Assembly (NCBI RefSeq): GCF_000312105.1
Contig: NZ_HE978637.1
Location: 1,054,792-1,118,791, forward strand
Direction: 5' to 3'
Source: Aeromicrobium massiliense JC14
Lineage (GTDB): Bacteria; Actinomycetota; Actinomycetes; Propionibacteriales; Nocardioidaceae
Length of the DNA: 64,000 bases
Shown here piece after piece: positions 43,048 to 52,111 of the stretch; the stretch's first letter is position 1, and each line of letters begins with the position of its first letter. Under the pieces are notes generated by a model. That model had not been told where the DNA came from, made no database searches, and was given only the letters and a program-made list of their open reading frames with translations. The translations under genes were made by a program, and so were the position numbers.

Positions 43048-43575
43048 GTGCAGACCTTCCTCCCCTACGCCGACTTCGACCGCTCGGCCCGCGCGTTGGA
43101 CGACAAGCGGCTCGGGAAGCAGCGGGTGGAGACCGTCCAGGTCGTCCGCGCGCTGACCCGGACCGACTACGGGTGGAAGAACCACCCGGCCGTCCTCATG
43201 TGGAAGGGGTTCGAGGAGGCCCTCGGCCGGTACGGACTCACCTGTTGCGCCGCCTGGACGGACCTCGGGTTCGCCGACACCTGCGCCGCCACGATCGTCA
43301 CGGACCTGCGGACGTACGGCATCGACACCGTCCGGACCCAGCCCGACCTCGCGGACGCGGGCGCGCTGCCTCCCTGGCTCGGGGACGAGGCGCTGCACCG
43401 CAGCCACCGGTCCGCGCTGGTCCGCAAGGACCCCGAGCACTACCGGCCACTGTTCCCGGACGTCCCGGACGACCTGGACTACGTCTGGCCGGTCCGGTCA
43501 GCGTCGGTCGTGGCCGCCGAGCGCCGCAAGGCCGAGCGCGCCGAGCGCCGGCGGCTCCGGGCCGAGGGCGACTAG
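43048..43575 (+). CDS. MSMEG_6728 family protein
   Basis: A 175-residue protein beginning MQTFLPYADFDRSARALDD, then KRLGKQRVETVQV, NHPAVLMWKGFEEAL and HRSHRSALVRKDPEHY. I recognise this as the actinobacterial MSMEG_6728 family, whose function is not established; a remote link to pyrimidine-dimer glycosylases has been suggested to me by the LGKQRVE motif, but is unsure. Divergent from the UvrA-like gene (104 bp apart), which would fit DNA repair. GTG start. Confidence 0.75.
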   Translation: MQTFLPYADFDRSARALDDKRLGKQRVETVQVVRALTRTDYGWKNHPAVLMWKGFEEALGRYGLTCCAAWTDLGFADTCAATIVTDLRTYGIDTVRTQPDLADAGALPPWLGDEALHRSHRSALVRKDPEHYRPLFPDVPDDLDYVWPVRSASVVAAERRKAERAERRRLRAEGD

Positions 43576-43820
43576 GCAGAGGGACAACGGCGTTCAGCCG
43601 CAGCGGCTCCCGGGCGGCGCCCGGACCTTTGGTGGAGTCGCAGCGACGGTTCGATTTCGTCGCGCCGCACATCGGGTGGATTTCACGCTGACGCACGCCA
43701 GCGACGACCTCCCAAGCCAGAGACGCCGGTAAATGGTCTCAGGCAATCATGTGGCGAGTCGACGTCCAGTTGCGCAGGCCTAAAGGCGGGCATCGAGTAC
43801 CACACAATGGCCGTGCGACC

Positions 43821-44438
43821 CTAAACATCCCGTTCCGAATCACTATCCTGCTCAAGGGCCGCCAACTCTCCTGGCACCTCGAAGACGTTGCGAAGCAAGG
43901 CAGTAGTGAAACGCAATGCCTGCCGCACTTCCTCTTCCGTCAACTCCGTGTCGGTGAAGTGAGCGCCTTGGTTGCCCACTGCACGCACATGATGCAGCAC
44001 GGCGCCGAAGGACCTGGTCACGAGACCTTGCTCGATCATCGTTTCGATGCTCCTAACGAGGACACGCTCACGGATCTCGAAGTGTGCGGCGGCTCCTTCC
44101 AGGGTGCGTCGTAGCTGAACCGCAGCCGCGTCTGGCACACCGGCTTCCAGCACCCTTACAGCATCCAGGTAAAACCGAGCGATCTTCTCAGGCACATGCC
44201 GCACCTGGAGAGCGTCCCGACTGTCCTCGGGGATGGTCCGATACAGAGTCGGATCGTTGACGCCGCCGTGTCGGAGCGCGACGGCGCCCCCGCATCGAGG
44301 ACATGCGACGAACGACCAGTAGAGAGGAGTGCTGGATGCTCTCTGCGCCGGAGTGTTGACGGCCAGCGGCGCCATCTGCGTGTTCCTGGTACCGCAATGC
44401 GGACAGTCGCGGAACAACCACGCCTCAAGAAACGACAT
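43821..44438 (-). CDS. DUF4145-like protein with N-terminal zinc ribbon
   Basis: A 205-residue protein: a four-cysteine ribbon (CPHC near residue 12 and CPRC near 47) followed by a helical domain with LRRTLEGAAAHFEIRER and VRAVGNQGAHFTD, typical of DUF4145, which is often linked to restriction or defence loci. Base composition is clearly lower in GC than neighbours, suggesting acquisition. A TAACCT box 7 bases before the ATG may give a leaderless message. The 245 bp on its far side (43576-43820) hold no gene that I can support. Confidence 0.8.
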   Translation of the reverse strand: MSFLEAWLFRDCPHCGTRNTQMAPLAVNTPAQRASSTPLYWSFVACPRCGGAVALRHGGVNDPTLYRTIPEDSRDALQVRHVPEKIARFYLDAVRVLEAGVPDAAAVQLRRTLEGAAAHFEIRERVLVRSIETMIEQGLVTRSFGAVLHHVRAVGNQGAHFTDTELTEEEVRQALRFTTALLRNVFEVPGELAALEQDSDSERDV

Positions 44439-44573
44439 GCAGCGAAGGTTAGGCGAACACCGCCCGTGGCCGGGACCTTTTCGGTTTACCAGCGCAGACT
44501 CAGGATCTCCCGAACCTCATGGGTGGCCCGTTGGTGGTTAGGTCGCGCGCCGACTCGAGCACCCACCAACGAC

Positions 44574-44606
44574 GAAGGGCCTCTCACCGGTGGTGAGAGA
44601 CCCTTC
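44574..44606 (-). terminator. Terminator after tRNA-Pro
   Basis: GAAGGGTCTCTCACC pairs with GGTGAGAGGCCCTTC with one mismatch around a 3-base loop. It lies just downstream of the tRNA 3' end on the minus strand. Confidence 0.8.
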
Positions 44607-44611
44607 CGTTG

Positions 44612-44685
<74 letters not shown>

Positions 44686-44740
44686 TGACAACGTCCAGAA
44701 GCCTACCGCACGCCCCCGGACGTCCTCGACGCGGGATGCC

Positions 44741-46063
44741 CTACCGCTTGCGGCTCTCCCGCGGACGCTGCTGGATGTGGATCGGCGAGCCGACGAAGCC
44801 GAACTCCTCGCGCAGGCGACGCTCCACGAAGCGCAGGTACGACGCCTCCAGCTTGCCGCGCGTGAACAGCACGAACGTCGGCGGCGCGGTCGACGCCTGC
44901 GTGCCGTAGATGATCTTCGCCTGCTTGCCGCCGCGGATCGGGTGCGGGTGCTCGGCGACCAGGCGGCCCAGGAACGCGTTCAGCTGGCCGGTCGGCACGC
45001 GCGTCTCCCAGCCCTCCAGCGCCGCGTCGAGCGCGCGGACGAGGCGGTCGACGTGCCAGCCGGTGCGGGCCGCGACGTTGATGCGCGGCGCCCACGGCAC
45101 CTGCACGAGGTCGCGCTCGATCTCGCGGTCCAGGTAGTAGCGGCGCTCCTCGTCGACCAGGTCCCACTTGTTGAACGCCAGCACCAGCGCGCGTCCGGCC
45201 TCGCGGATCGTGTTGATGATGCGCAGGTCCTGCTCGGCCAGCGGCTCGCTCGCGTCCACGACCATGACCGCCACCTCGGCGCGGTCGATCGCGGTGTTGG
45301 TGCGCAGGCTCGCGTAGTACTCGTGGCCCGACGCCTCCTTGACCCGGCGGCGCACGCCGGCGGTGTCGATGAAGTGCCACTCGCGGCCACCGAGCTCGAC
45401 GATCTCGTCGACCGGGTCGACGGTGGTGCCGGCGACGTCGGAGACGACGACGCGGTTCTCCCCCGCCAGCTTGTTCAGCAGGCTGGACTTGCCGACGTTC
45501 GGCTTGCCGACGATCGCGACACGGCGCGGGCCCTCGACCTTGTCGAAGTCCTCCGGCGGCGCGTCGGGCAGCGCGTCGAGCACGGCGTCGAGCAGGTCGC
45601 CCGAGCCGCGGCCGTGCAACGCCGACACCGGGTACGGCTGGCCGAGGCCGAGCGCCCACAGCGAGGACGACTCGTTCTCGGCCCGCTGGTCGTCCACCTT
45701 GTTGGCGGCGAGCAGCACGGGCTTCTTGGCCGCGCGCAGGATGCGGACGACGGCCTCGTCGGCGTCGGTGATGCCGACGTTCGCGTCGACGACGAACAGC
45801 ACGGCGTCCGCGGCGGCGATGGCCAGCTCGGCCTGGGCGGCGATCAGCTCGGCCATGCCCTGGGCGTCGGGGTCCCAGCCGCCGGTGTCGACGACGGTGA
45901 ACTCGCGTCCGTTCCAGGTCGCCTCGTAGGCCACCCGGTCACGGGTCACGCCGGGGACGTCCTCGACGACCGCCTCGCGCCGGCCGATGATGCGGTTGAC
46001 CAGCGTGGACTTGCCGACGTTCGGCCGACCGATGACGGCGAGAACGGGCAGTTGGTCATACAT
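44741..46063 (-). CDS. der: Ribosome biogenesis GTPase Der (EngA)
   Basis: A 440-residue double GTPase needed for 50S assembly. The two G1 loops are GRPNVGKST (residues 12-20) and GKPNVGKSS (about 186), with switch motifs DTGGW and DTAGV, NKVD and NKWD, and a C-terminal KH-like domain ending [10 protein letters not shown]. The ATG overlaps the plsC stop by 8 bases, so it is coupled to plsC. Confidence 0.97.
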   Translation of the reverse strand: MYDQLPVLAVIGRPNVGKSTLVNRIIGRREAVVEDVPGVTRDRVAYEATWNGREFTVVDTGGWDPDAQGMAELIAAQAELAIAAADAVLFVVDANVGITDADEAVVRILRAAKKPVLLAANKVDDQRAENESSSLWALGLGQPYPVSALHGRGSGDLLDAVLDALPDAPPEDFDKVEGPRRVAIVGKPNVGKSSLLNKLAGENRVVVSDVAGTTVDPVDEIVELGGREWHFIDTAGVRRRVKEASGHEYYASLRTNTAIDRAEVAVMVVDASEPLAEQDLRIINTIREAGRALVLAFNKWDLVDEERRYYLDREIERDLVQVPWAPRINVAARTGWHVDRLVRALDAALEGWETRVPTGQLNAFLGRLVAEHPHPIRGGKQAKIIYGTQASTAPPTFVLFTRGKLEASYLRFVERRLREEFGFVGSPIHIQQRPRESRKR

Positions 46064-46760
46064 GGGTGTCTCCTGGGGGCAGAGGTCCGGGCAGCGCGAC
46101 CTCGCTGACCTCTGCGGACTTCTCGACGTGTACGCGCAGCTCCTGCTGGAGCCGCCCCGCAAGCGTACGCACCTCACCCCGAGCGCGCGGCCACGGGCGT
46201 CGCTCGACGGTGAACGGCGCGCCGTAGAACAGCTCGATGCGGGCGCCCTTCTCCGGCTTCGAGTCACCGGCCTGGCCCTCGAGCCGGGTGCCGAACAGCG
46301 CGACCGGGACGACCGGGGCACCGGTCACCAGCGCCAGGTACGCCATGCCGTCCTTGACGTGCGCGACGTCGCCGGCACCGCGCGTGCCCTCGGGGAACAG
46401 CGCCACCGCGTGCTGCGCCTCCAGCGCCGCGACCGCCTTGCGCACGGCGGCGGCGTCGTTCTCGTCGCGCCGGACGCTGATCTGCCCGGCCATGCGCAGC
46501 AGCGCGCCGCTGCGGCCCTCGAACTGCTCGGCCTTGACCAGCGCGTGCGCCGGACGCGGCGTGCAGGCGATGAGCAGCGGACCGTCCAGCCAGCCGGAGT
46601 GGTTCGCCGCGAAGATCACCGGACCGTCGGCCGGCACGTGCTCGGTGCCGTGCTGGTGCAGGTCGTAGCGCGAGCCCAGCCAGCGTCCGACCGTCGCGCG
46701 CAGCAGCTTCAGCCCGGCGTGGCCGGGCGCTTGGTACGTCTCCCCCGTGGCCGTCATCAC
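46056..46760 (-). CDS. 1-acylglycerol-3-phosphate acyltransferase (PlsC-like)
   Basis: A 234-residue membrane-associated acyltransferase with the catalytic NHSGWLD (HX4D) motif near residue 53 and the substrate motif LFPEGTRG near 118. Predicted to acylate lysophosphatidate in phospholipid synthesis. GTG start overlapping the cmk stop; conserved position between cmk and der in actinobacteria. Confidence 0.93.
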   Translation of the reverse strand: MMTATGETYQAPGHAGLKLLRATVGRWLGSRYDLHQHGTEHVPADGPVIFAANHSGWLDGPLLIACTPRPAHALVKAEQFEGRSGALLRMAGQISVRRDENDAAAVRKAVAALEAQHAVALFPEGTRGAGDVAHVKDGMAYLALVTGAPVVPVALFGTRLEGQAGDSKPEKGARIELFYGAPFTVERRPWPRARGEVRTLAGRLQQELRVHVEKSAEVSEVALPGPLPPGDTHV

Positions 46761-47404
46761 GGCACCATGGCGACGACGCGGTCGACGACCTCGTCGAGGG
46801 TCAGGAACGTGCTGTCGACCTCGACCGCGCCGTCGGCCCGCACCAGCGGGGACGTCTCGCGGCTGGAGTCGATGCGGTCACGGGCCAGCAGCGACGCCTT
46901 CGTCGCCTCGGCGTCGGCGTGCCCCTCCTCGGCGGCCCGGCGAGCGGCGCGCGCGGCCGGGTCGGCGACGAGGTACACCTTCACCTGCGCGTCCGGCGCC
47001 ACGGTGGACGCGATGTCGCGCCCCTCCACGACGATGCCCTCGGACGCGGCGATGATGCTGCGCTGCAGCCCGACCATGCGGGTGCGGACGTCGGCAACGG
47101 TGGCCACCGGGCTCACCGCGGCGTTGACCGCGTCGGAGCGGATCGGCTCGCTGACGTCCACGCCGTCGACGGAGATCGCCGGCTTGAGCGGGTCGGTGCC
47201 CGGCTCGATGCTGATCGTCGCCGCGACACGGGCCACGGCTGCGGGGTCGTGCGGGTCGGCCCCGGCCTCGAGCACCGCCCACGTCACGGCGCGGTACATC
47301 GCACCGGTGTCGAGGTAGTCCAGCCCGAGCCGCGCCGCCACGGCGCGCGACGTGCTGGACTTGCCGGACCCGGAGGGTCCGTCGAGGGCGATCACCAAGG
47401 TCAT
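46757..47404 (-). CDS. cmk: Cytidylate kinase
   Basis: A 215-residue kinase of CMP/dCMP. P-loop DGPSGSGKSS at residues 8-17, DYLDTGAMYRAVT near 29, VVEGRDI near 120 and a lid region with ARDRIDSSRETSPL. The ATG lies 11 bp after the tyrA stop; stop overlaps plsC (GTGA). Confidence 0.96.
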   Translation of the reverse strand: MTLVIALDGPSGSGKSSTSRAVAARLGLDYLDTGAMYRAVTWAVLEAGADPHDPAAVARVAATISIEPGTDPLKPAISVDGVDVSEPIRSDAVNAAVSPVATVADVRTRMVGLQRSIIAASEGIVVEGRDIASTVAPDAQVKVYLVADPAARAARRAAEEGHADAEATKASLLARDRIDSSRETSPLVRADGAVEVDSTFLTLDEVVDRVVAMVP

Positions 47405-47415
47405 GCAGCAGCTTC

Positions 47416-48483
47416 CTATCGGTAGGCGGTCCAGCCGCGCTCGGAGAGCGCAGCGACCAGGACGTCGCCGAGGCCCGGCGCCACCGCGATCTCGGCGAGG
47501 CCCACGGGCCGTCCGAGGTCGTGGTCGAGCCGGAGGTCCTCGATGTTGACCCCTGATTGTCCCGTATCGGTCATGAGTCGCGACAGCTCGCCGGGCCGGT
47601 CGGCGACCTGCACCCGCACCACGTCCAGACGCGACGGCGCGTCGCCGTGCTTGCCCGGGATGAGCCGGGTGCCCTGCCGGCCGGACTCCAGCACGTCGCT
47701 CAGGGTCTCGCCGTCGGCGGCGTCCAGGGCCTTGATCACGCGGTCGAGGTCGACGCGGACGTCCTCGAGCACGGCCCGCACGTCGCGCGCGTTGTGGCTC
47801 AGGATGTCGATCCACAGCCGCATGTCGCTGCCCGCGATGCGGGTGACGTCGCGCAGGCCGGGACCCGACAGCGCGAGGTGGTTGTCGGGCGCGTGGTTCA
47901 GCCGGGCGGCGGTGAGGGTCGACATCACCTGCGGCACGTGCGAGACGACGGCGACGGCACGGTCGTGGGCCGAGGCTTCCATGATGATCGGCACCGCGCC
48001 GAGGTTGAGGGCGAGGTCGACCACGGCGTCGAGCGCCTGGGGCAGCGTCTGCGTGGTCGGTGTGACCGCCCACGGCCGGCCCTCGAACAGCTGGGCCGAG
48101 GCTGCGGTGGGGCCGCTGCGCTCGCTGCCGGCCATGGGGTGGCCGCCCGCGTAGCGCTCAGCGCCGGGCACGTCGGCCAGCGTCTGCTGCAGGAGCGACT
48201 TCACGCTCGTGACGTCGGTGACCAGCGCCTCGGGCCAGCGAGCCAGGGCGTCGATGACGACGCCGGGCGCGACCGCCGGCGGCACCGCGACCACGACGAG
48301 CGCCGGCACGACCGAGTCGTCCAGCGGCACGCCGGCACCGAGCGAGACGGCCTGCTCCAGGTGCGTCGCGGACGCGTCCTCCAGGACGACCTGGACGTCG
48401 CGGCCACGCAGGGCCAGCGCCACCGAGGTGCCGATGAGCCCGCACCCCACCACGAGGACCGGCTCGGGGATCGCTTGGCTCAC
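47416..48483 (-). CDS. tyrA: Prephenate dehydrogenase with ACT domain
   Basis: A 355-residue NAD-dependent enzyme making 4-hydroxyphenylpyruvate for tyrosine. Rossmann motif VGCGLIGTSVALAL (residues 12-25), GGHPMAGSERSG near 112, SHVPQVMSTLTAA near 180 and a C-terminal ACT domain (about 285-350, VADRPGELSRLM) that probably gives feedback control. GTG start. Confidence 0.95.
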   Translation of the reverse strand: MSQAIPEPVLVVGCGLIGTSVALALRGRDVQVVLEDASATHLEQAVSLGAGVPLDDSVVPALVVVAVPPAVAPGVVIDALARWPEALVTDVTSVKSLLQQTLADVPGAERYAGGHPMAGSERSGPTAASAQLFEGRPWAVTPTTQTLPQALDAVVDLALNLGAVPIIMEASAHDRAVAVVSHVPQVMSTLTAARLNHAPDNHLALSGPGLRDVTRIAGSDMRLWIDILSHNARDVRAVLEDVRVDLDRVIKALDAADGETLSDVLESGRQGTRLIPGKHGDAPSRLDVVRVQVADRPGELSRLMTDTGQSGVNIEDLRLDHDLGRPVGLAEIAVAPGLGDVLVAALSERGWTAYR

Positions 48484-48559
48484 CGGCGAGCCTCCGTCAG
48501 AAGAGCACCGTACGGACGCGCGCCGGTGAGGAGCCCGATGGTTCTCTCGCTGCGCTCGC

Positions 48560-49303
48560 TCACAGACCCACGCTATCGAAGAGCTGCCCGCGCTCCTCGT
48601 CGGTCAGGTCGCGCGTCGCGCCCGGCCGCAGCTGTCCCAGGCGCACCGGCCCGAAGGCGGTGCGGGTGAGCTCGCGCACCGGGTGGCCGACGGCGTCCAG
48701 CATCCGCCGGACGATCCGGTTGCGGCCGATGTGCACGTCGAGCTCGACCAGCGTGCGGTCGTCCTGGCGGTCGCGGACGGTGAAGCGGTCGGCCTTCGCC
48801 GGACCGTCCTCGAGCTCGATGCCGTCGACGAGCCGGCGCCCGGCGGCGTCCTTCATGCGTCCCTCGACCAGGGCCACGTACGTCTTGGTCACCTCGAACG
48901 ACGGGTGGGCCAGGCGGTGCGCGGCCTCGCCGTCGTTGGTCAGCAGCAGCAGGCCGGACGTGTCGGTGTCGAGCCGGCCGACGTGGAACAGGCGCTCCTC
49001 GCGGCCCTTCAGCAGGCCGGTCAGGTCGGGGCGGCCGTGCTCGTCGGCCATCGTCGTCACGACGCCGCGCGGCTTGTTCATCACCAGGTACGTGTGCTCG
49101 GTGGGCGGCAGCAGCCGCTTGCCGTCGACCCGCACGATCGCGGTGGCCGGGTCGATGCGCGTGCCCATGAGCGTGACGATCTCGCCGTCGACCTCGACGC
49201 GGCCCTCGAGCATGAGCTCCTCGCACTTGCGCCGGCTCGCGACCCCGGACTGCGCCAGGTACTTCTGCAGCCGGACGCCCGTGGGCTCGTTCTCCTCGGT
49301 CAC
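48560..49303 (-). CDS. rluB: 23S rRNA pseudouridine synthase (RluB family)
   Basis: A 247-residue enzyme: N-terminal S4 RNA-binding domain (VRLQKYLAQSGVASRRKCEE) and a catalytic domain with the nucleophile aspartate in GRLDTDTSGLLLLTNDG near residue 110, then GRNRIVRRMLDAVGHPV near 197. GTG start overlaps the scpB stop (GTGA), as in many actinobacteria. The 76-bp gap to tyrA contains a palindromic CTCTCGCTGCGCTCGCTC stretch (48544-48561). Confidence 0.95.
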   Translation of the reverse strand: MTEENEPTGVRLQKYLAQSGVASRRKCEELMLEGRVEVDGEIVTLMGTRIDPATAIVRVDGKRLLPPTEHTYLVMNKPRGVVTTMADEHGRPDLTGLLKGREERLFHVGRLDTDTSGLLLLTNDGEAAHRLAHPSFEVTKTYVALVEGRMKDAAGRRLVDGIELEDGPAKADRFTVRDRQDDRTLVELDVHIGRNRIVRRMLDAVGHPVRELTRTAFGPVRLGQLRPGATRDLTDEERGQLFDSVGL

Positions 49304-50004
49304 TGCTTCTCCCCCTCGGCGGCTTCGTCCAGGCCGGTGGCCGGCTCGGCGGGGGTCGCCGGCGCGGCGGGCGCGGCCATGGCGCTCAGCTCGTCCTCCA
49401 TGTCGTCCATCTCGGGCAGGTACGGCGCCAGCTCGGGCAGCTCGTCGAGGCTGTCCAGTCCCATGCGCTCCAGGAAGTACGCCGACGTGCCGTACAGCAC
49501 CGCGCCGGTCTCGGGGTCGTGGCCGACCTCCTCGACGAAGCCGCGGGTCACCAGGGTGCGCATGACGCCGTCGACGTTGACGCCGCGGATCGCCGAGACC
49601 CGCGAGCGGCTGACCGGCTGGCGGTAGGCCACGACGGCCATCGTCTCCAGCGCGGCCTGTGTGAGGCGGGCCTGCTGGCCGTCCAGCACGAACCGCTCGA
49701 CGGCCGGTGCGAAGGCCTCGCGGGTGTAGAACCGCCAGCCGCCGGCGACGCGGCGCAGCTCGAAGCCGCGGCCCTGCTCGTCGTACTCGGCGGCGAGGCG
49801 GGCGAGCGCCTGCTCGACGTCCTTCGGCGGGTGGCCGACGGCCTGGGCCAGCGTCAGGTGGTCCAGCGCCTGGTCGGCGACCATGAGCACCGCCTCCAGG
49901 GCGGGCTCCAGGTCGAGCAGCCCGAGCTCGAGCTCGTCGGTGCCCTGCAGCGGCAGGGTCGCCTCGGCCGGCGGGGCCACGGTGTCGGGGGTGGGGTCGC
50001 TCAT
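49300..50004 (-). CDS. scpB: Segregation and condensation protein ScpB
   Basis: A 234-residue protein with tandem winged-helix domains (AVLMVADQALDHLTLAQAVG, then ALETMAVVAYRQPVSRSRVS and IRGVNVDGVMRTLVTRGFVEE). Binds ScpA and SMC in the condensin complex. The Ala/Pro/Glu-rich tail is extra. ATG overlaps the scpA stop. Confidence 0.96.
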   Translation of the reverse strand: MSDPTPDTVAPPAEATLPLQGTDELELGLLDLEPALEAVLMVADQALDHLTLAQAVGHPPKDVEQALARLAAEYDEQGRGFELRRVAGGWRFYTREAFAPAVERFVLDGQQARLTQAALETMAVVAYRQPVSRSRVSAIRGVNVDGVMRTLVTRGFVEEVGHDPETGAVLYGTSAYFLERMGLDSLDELPELAPYLPEMDDMEDELSAMAAPAAPATPAEPATGLDEAAEGEKQ

Positions 50005-50903
50005 CGCTCTTCTCCGGTCGGGGCGCCGTCGGCGTCCTCGGGCAGCGGGTACGTGTCGCCGGGCTCCACCTCGGAGCCGGCCGGGACGTCGAACTCGTCG
50101 CCGACGTCGATGTCGCCCTCGTCCGAGCCGGTCCAGCGCAGGTGCAGGTCGCCCAGCGGCGTCGCCTGGTCGAACGACAGCGCGCCCTCGCGGAACAGCT
50201 CCAGGACGGCCAGGAAGCGCGCCACCCGCGTCAGCACGTCCGGCGCGTCGGCGACGAGCGCCCGGAACGTCGTCTGCTGCTCACGGCGCAGCCGGTCGAC
50301 GAGCAGGTGGGCCTGCTCGCGGACGCTCACGCTCGGCGCGTGCAGGTGGGCCAGCGAGATGACCGGCGCCTGCTTGGGCTCCATGGCCCGCGCCGCGAGC
50401 CGGGCCAGGTCGTCCGGGCCGACGGTCAGCAGCACCTCGGGCAGCAGCGACGCGAACCGCGGCTCCAGGCCGACCGAGCGCGGGTAGCGGCGGCCCTGCG
50501 TGGCCAGCCGCTCGGCCATGACGCCGGCGACCTGCTTGAACGCGCGGTACTGCATGAGGCGGGCGAAGAGCAGGTCGCGCGCCTCGAGCAGCGCGAGGTC
50601 CTCCTCGTCGTCCACGTCGCCCTGCGGCAGCAGCCGCGCGGCCTTGAGGTCGAGCAGCGTGGCGGCGACGACGAGGAACTGGGTCGTCTCCTCCAGGTCG
50701 CCGTCCATCTGCTTGATGTAGGTGATGAACTCGCTCGTCACCGTGGCCAGCGACACCTCGGTGATGTCGAGCTTGTGCCGCGAGATGAGCTGCAGCAGCA
50801 GGTCGAAGGGTCCCTCGAACGAGTCCAGGACGACCGAGAACCCGGTGGCGGGCGCGGTCTCGTCGGCACCGGGCGCCTGCGTCGCGGGCCCGGCGGGGCT
50901 CAT
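50001..50903 (-). CDS. scpA: Segregation and condensation protein ScpA
   Basis: A 300-residue kleisin bridging SMC heads. N-terminal FEGPFDLLLQLISRHKLDIT (about residues 29-48) is the family signature; the C-terminal winged-helix region (VTRVARFLAVLELFREGALSF) is near 220-242, followed by an acidic tail. Coupled on both sides by ATGA overlaps. Confidence 0.96.
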   Translation of the reverse strand: MSPAGPATQAPGADETAPATGFSVVLDSFEGPFDLLLQLISRHKLDITEVSLATVTSEFITYIKQMDGDLEETTQFLVVAATLLDLKAARLLPQGDVDDEEDLALLEARDLLFARLMQYRAFKQVAGVMAERLATQGRRYPRSVGLEPRFASLLPEVLLTVGPDDLARLAARAMEPKQAPVISLAHLHAPSVSVREQAHLLVDRLRREQQTTFRALVADAPDVLTRVARFLAVLELFREGALSFDQATPLGDLHLRWTGSDEGDIDVGDEFDVPAGSEVEPGDTYPLPEDADGAPTGEER

Positions 50904-51223
50904 CGCTCGTCCAGCTCTCGGGCGACGTCGCTGGCCAGGCCGCGGGCGTCCAGGTCACGCAGCGCGACGGCGAGCGCGGCCCGCACGAGCCGGCCGCGGT
51001 CGACGGTGCGGCCCAGCTCCGAGCGCAGCCGCAGGCGCGCCTGCTCCACCTCCAGCAGCTCCGCGGAGGTGACGTAGACGGTCATCTTCTCGTCGTGCTT
51101 GACCCGGCCGCTGGTGCGCGCCGGCGTGGCCGGCTCCGGGGCGGGTGCGGGCTCGGCCGGTGCGTCCTCACGTGGCTTGGGCGTCGTCGGGCGGAAGAGC
51201 TCGTCGGCACCCGGCATGCTCAC
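50900..51223 (-). CDS. Ribbon-helix-helix-like small protein between parA and scpA
   Basis: A 107-residue protein: Pro/Ala-rich disordered first half and a C-terminal segment (KMTVYVTSAELLEVEQARL ... RGRLVRAALAVAL) that looks like a ribbon-helix-helix DNA-binding fold. The GTG start overlaps the parA stop (GTGA); an ATG two codons later is possible. The position suggests it is a DNA- or ParA-binding partner of the ParA/ScpAB system, but the function is inferred. Confidence 0.75.
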   Translation of the reverse strand: MSMPGADELFRPTTPKPREDAPAEPAPAPEPATPARTSGRVKHDEKMTVYVTSAELLEVEQARLRLRSELGRTVDRGRLVRAALAVALRDLDARGLASDVARELDER

Positions 51224-52065
51224 GCGGCGGGGCACCGGGCCAGCACCTCCCGGGCGAGCTGGCGGTAGGCGTCGGCGCCGGGCGACTTGGACGCGTACTC
51301 GGTGATCGGCTCGCCGGCGACGGTGGAGTCGGAGAACTTCACGGTGCGGCGGATGACGGTGTGGAAGACCGAGTCGCCCCAGCCCTGGACGAGCGTCTGC
51401 AGCACCTCGCGGCCGTGCAGCGTGCGGCCGTCGTACATCGTGCCGAGCAGGCCGATGATCTCCAGGTCCGGGTTGGTGCGCTCGCGGACCTTCTCGATCG
51501 TCTCCTTGAGCAGCGCCACGCCACGCAGCGCGAAGTACTCGCACTCCAGCGGGATGATGACGCCGTCGGACGCGGTCAGGGCGTTCACGGTCAGCAGGCC
51601 GAGCGACGGCTGGCAGTCGATGAGGATGACGTCGTACTCGTCGCGGGCGTCGCGCAGCACGCGCAGCAGCGCCTGCTCGCGGCCGACCTCGCTGACCAGG
51701 CGCATCTCGGCGGCCGACAGGTCGATGTTGGCCGGCACCAGGTCGAGGTTCGGCACGGTCGTCTTGAGCCGGACGTCCTCGAGCTTCACGTCGCGGTCCA
51801 TGAGCGCGTGGTAGATGCTCAGGTCCAGCTCGTGGGCGTTGAAGCCCAGGCCGACGGTCATCGAGCCCTGCGGGTCGAAGTCGACCAGCAGCACCTTGCG
51901 TCCGTCCTCGACCAGCGCGGCACCCAGGTTGATGGTCGTCGTCGTCTTGCCGACGCCACCCTTCTGGTTGCACATCGCGATGATCGTCGCCTTGCCCGGC
52001 GTCGGAGGCGAGGGCTCCGGGAACGACGGCAGCGGCCGCCCGGTGGGTCCCAGCTCCTGAGTCAT
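51220..52065 (-). CDS. parA: ParA/Soj-family chromosome partitioning ATPase
   Basis: A 281-residue deviant Walker ATPase: CNQKGGVGKTTTTINLG near residue 32, LLVDFDPQGSMTVGLG near 59, and IDCQPSLGLLTVNAL near 148. This copy is in the scpAB operon rather than next to parB and the origin, so it is probably the accessory ParA common in actinobacteria. ATG start, 46 bp after xerD. Confidence 0.93.
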   Translation of the reverse strand: MTQELGPTGRPLPSFPEPSPPTPGKATIIAMCNQKGGVGKTTTTINLGAALVEDGRKVLLVDFDPQGSMTVGLGFNAHELDLSIYHALMDRDVKLEDVRLKTTVPNLDLVPANIDLSAAEMRLVSEVGREQALLRVLRDARDEYDVILIDCQPSLGLLTVNALTASDGVIIPLECEYFALRGVALLKETIEKVRERTNPDLEIIGLLGTMYDGRTLHGREVLQTLVQGWGDSVFHTVIRRTVKFSDSTVAGEPITEYASKSPGADAYRQLAREVLARCPAA

Positions 52066-52111
52066 GCACGTCCTTCGGGTCGCGGGCGGAGGTTTCGCGT
52101 CACTCTACAAC

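Noticed and set aside
43749..44114. Plus-strand 121-codon frame
   Set aside because: It runs antisense to the DUF4145 gene, whose zinc ribbon and family motifs are clear.
48544..48561. Palindromic CTCTCGCTGCGCTCGCTC as a terminator
   Set aside because: The stem is imperfect and short with no T-run, and such sequence is common in GC-rich actinobacterial spacers.
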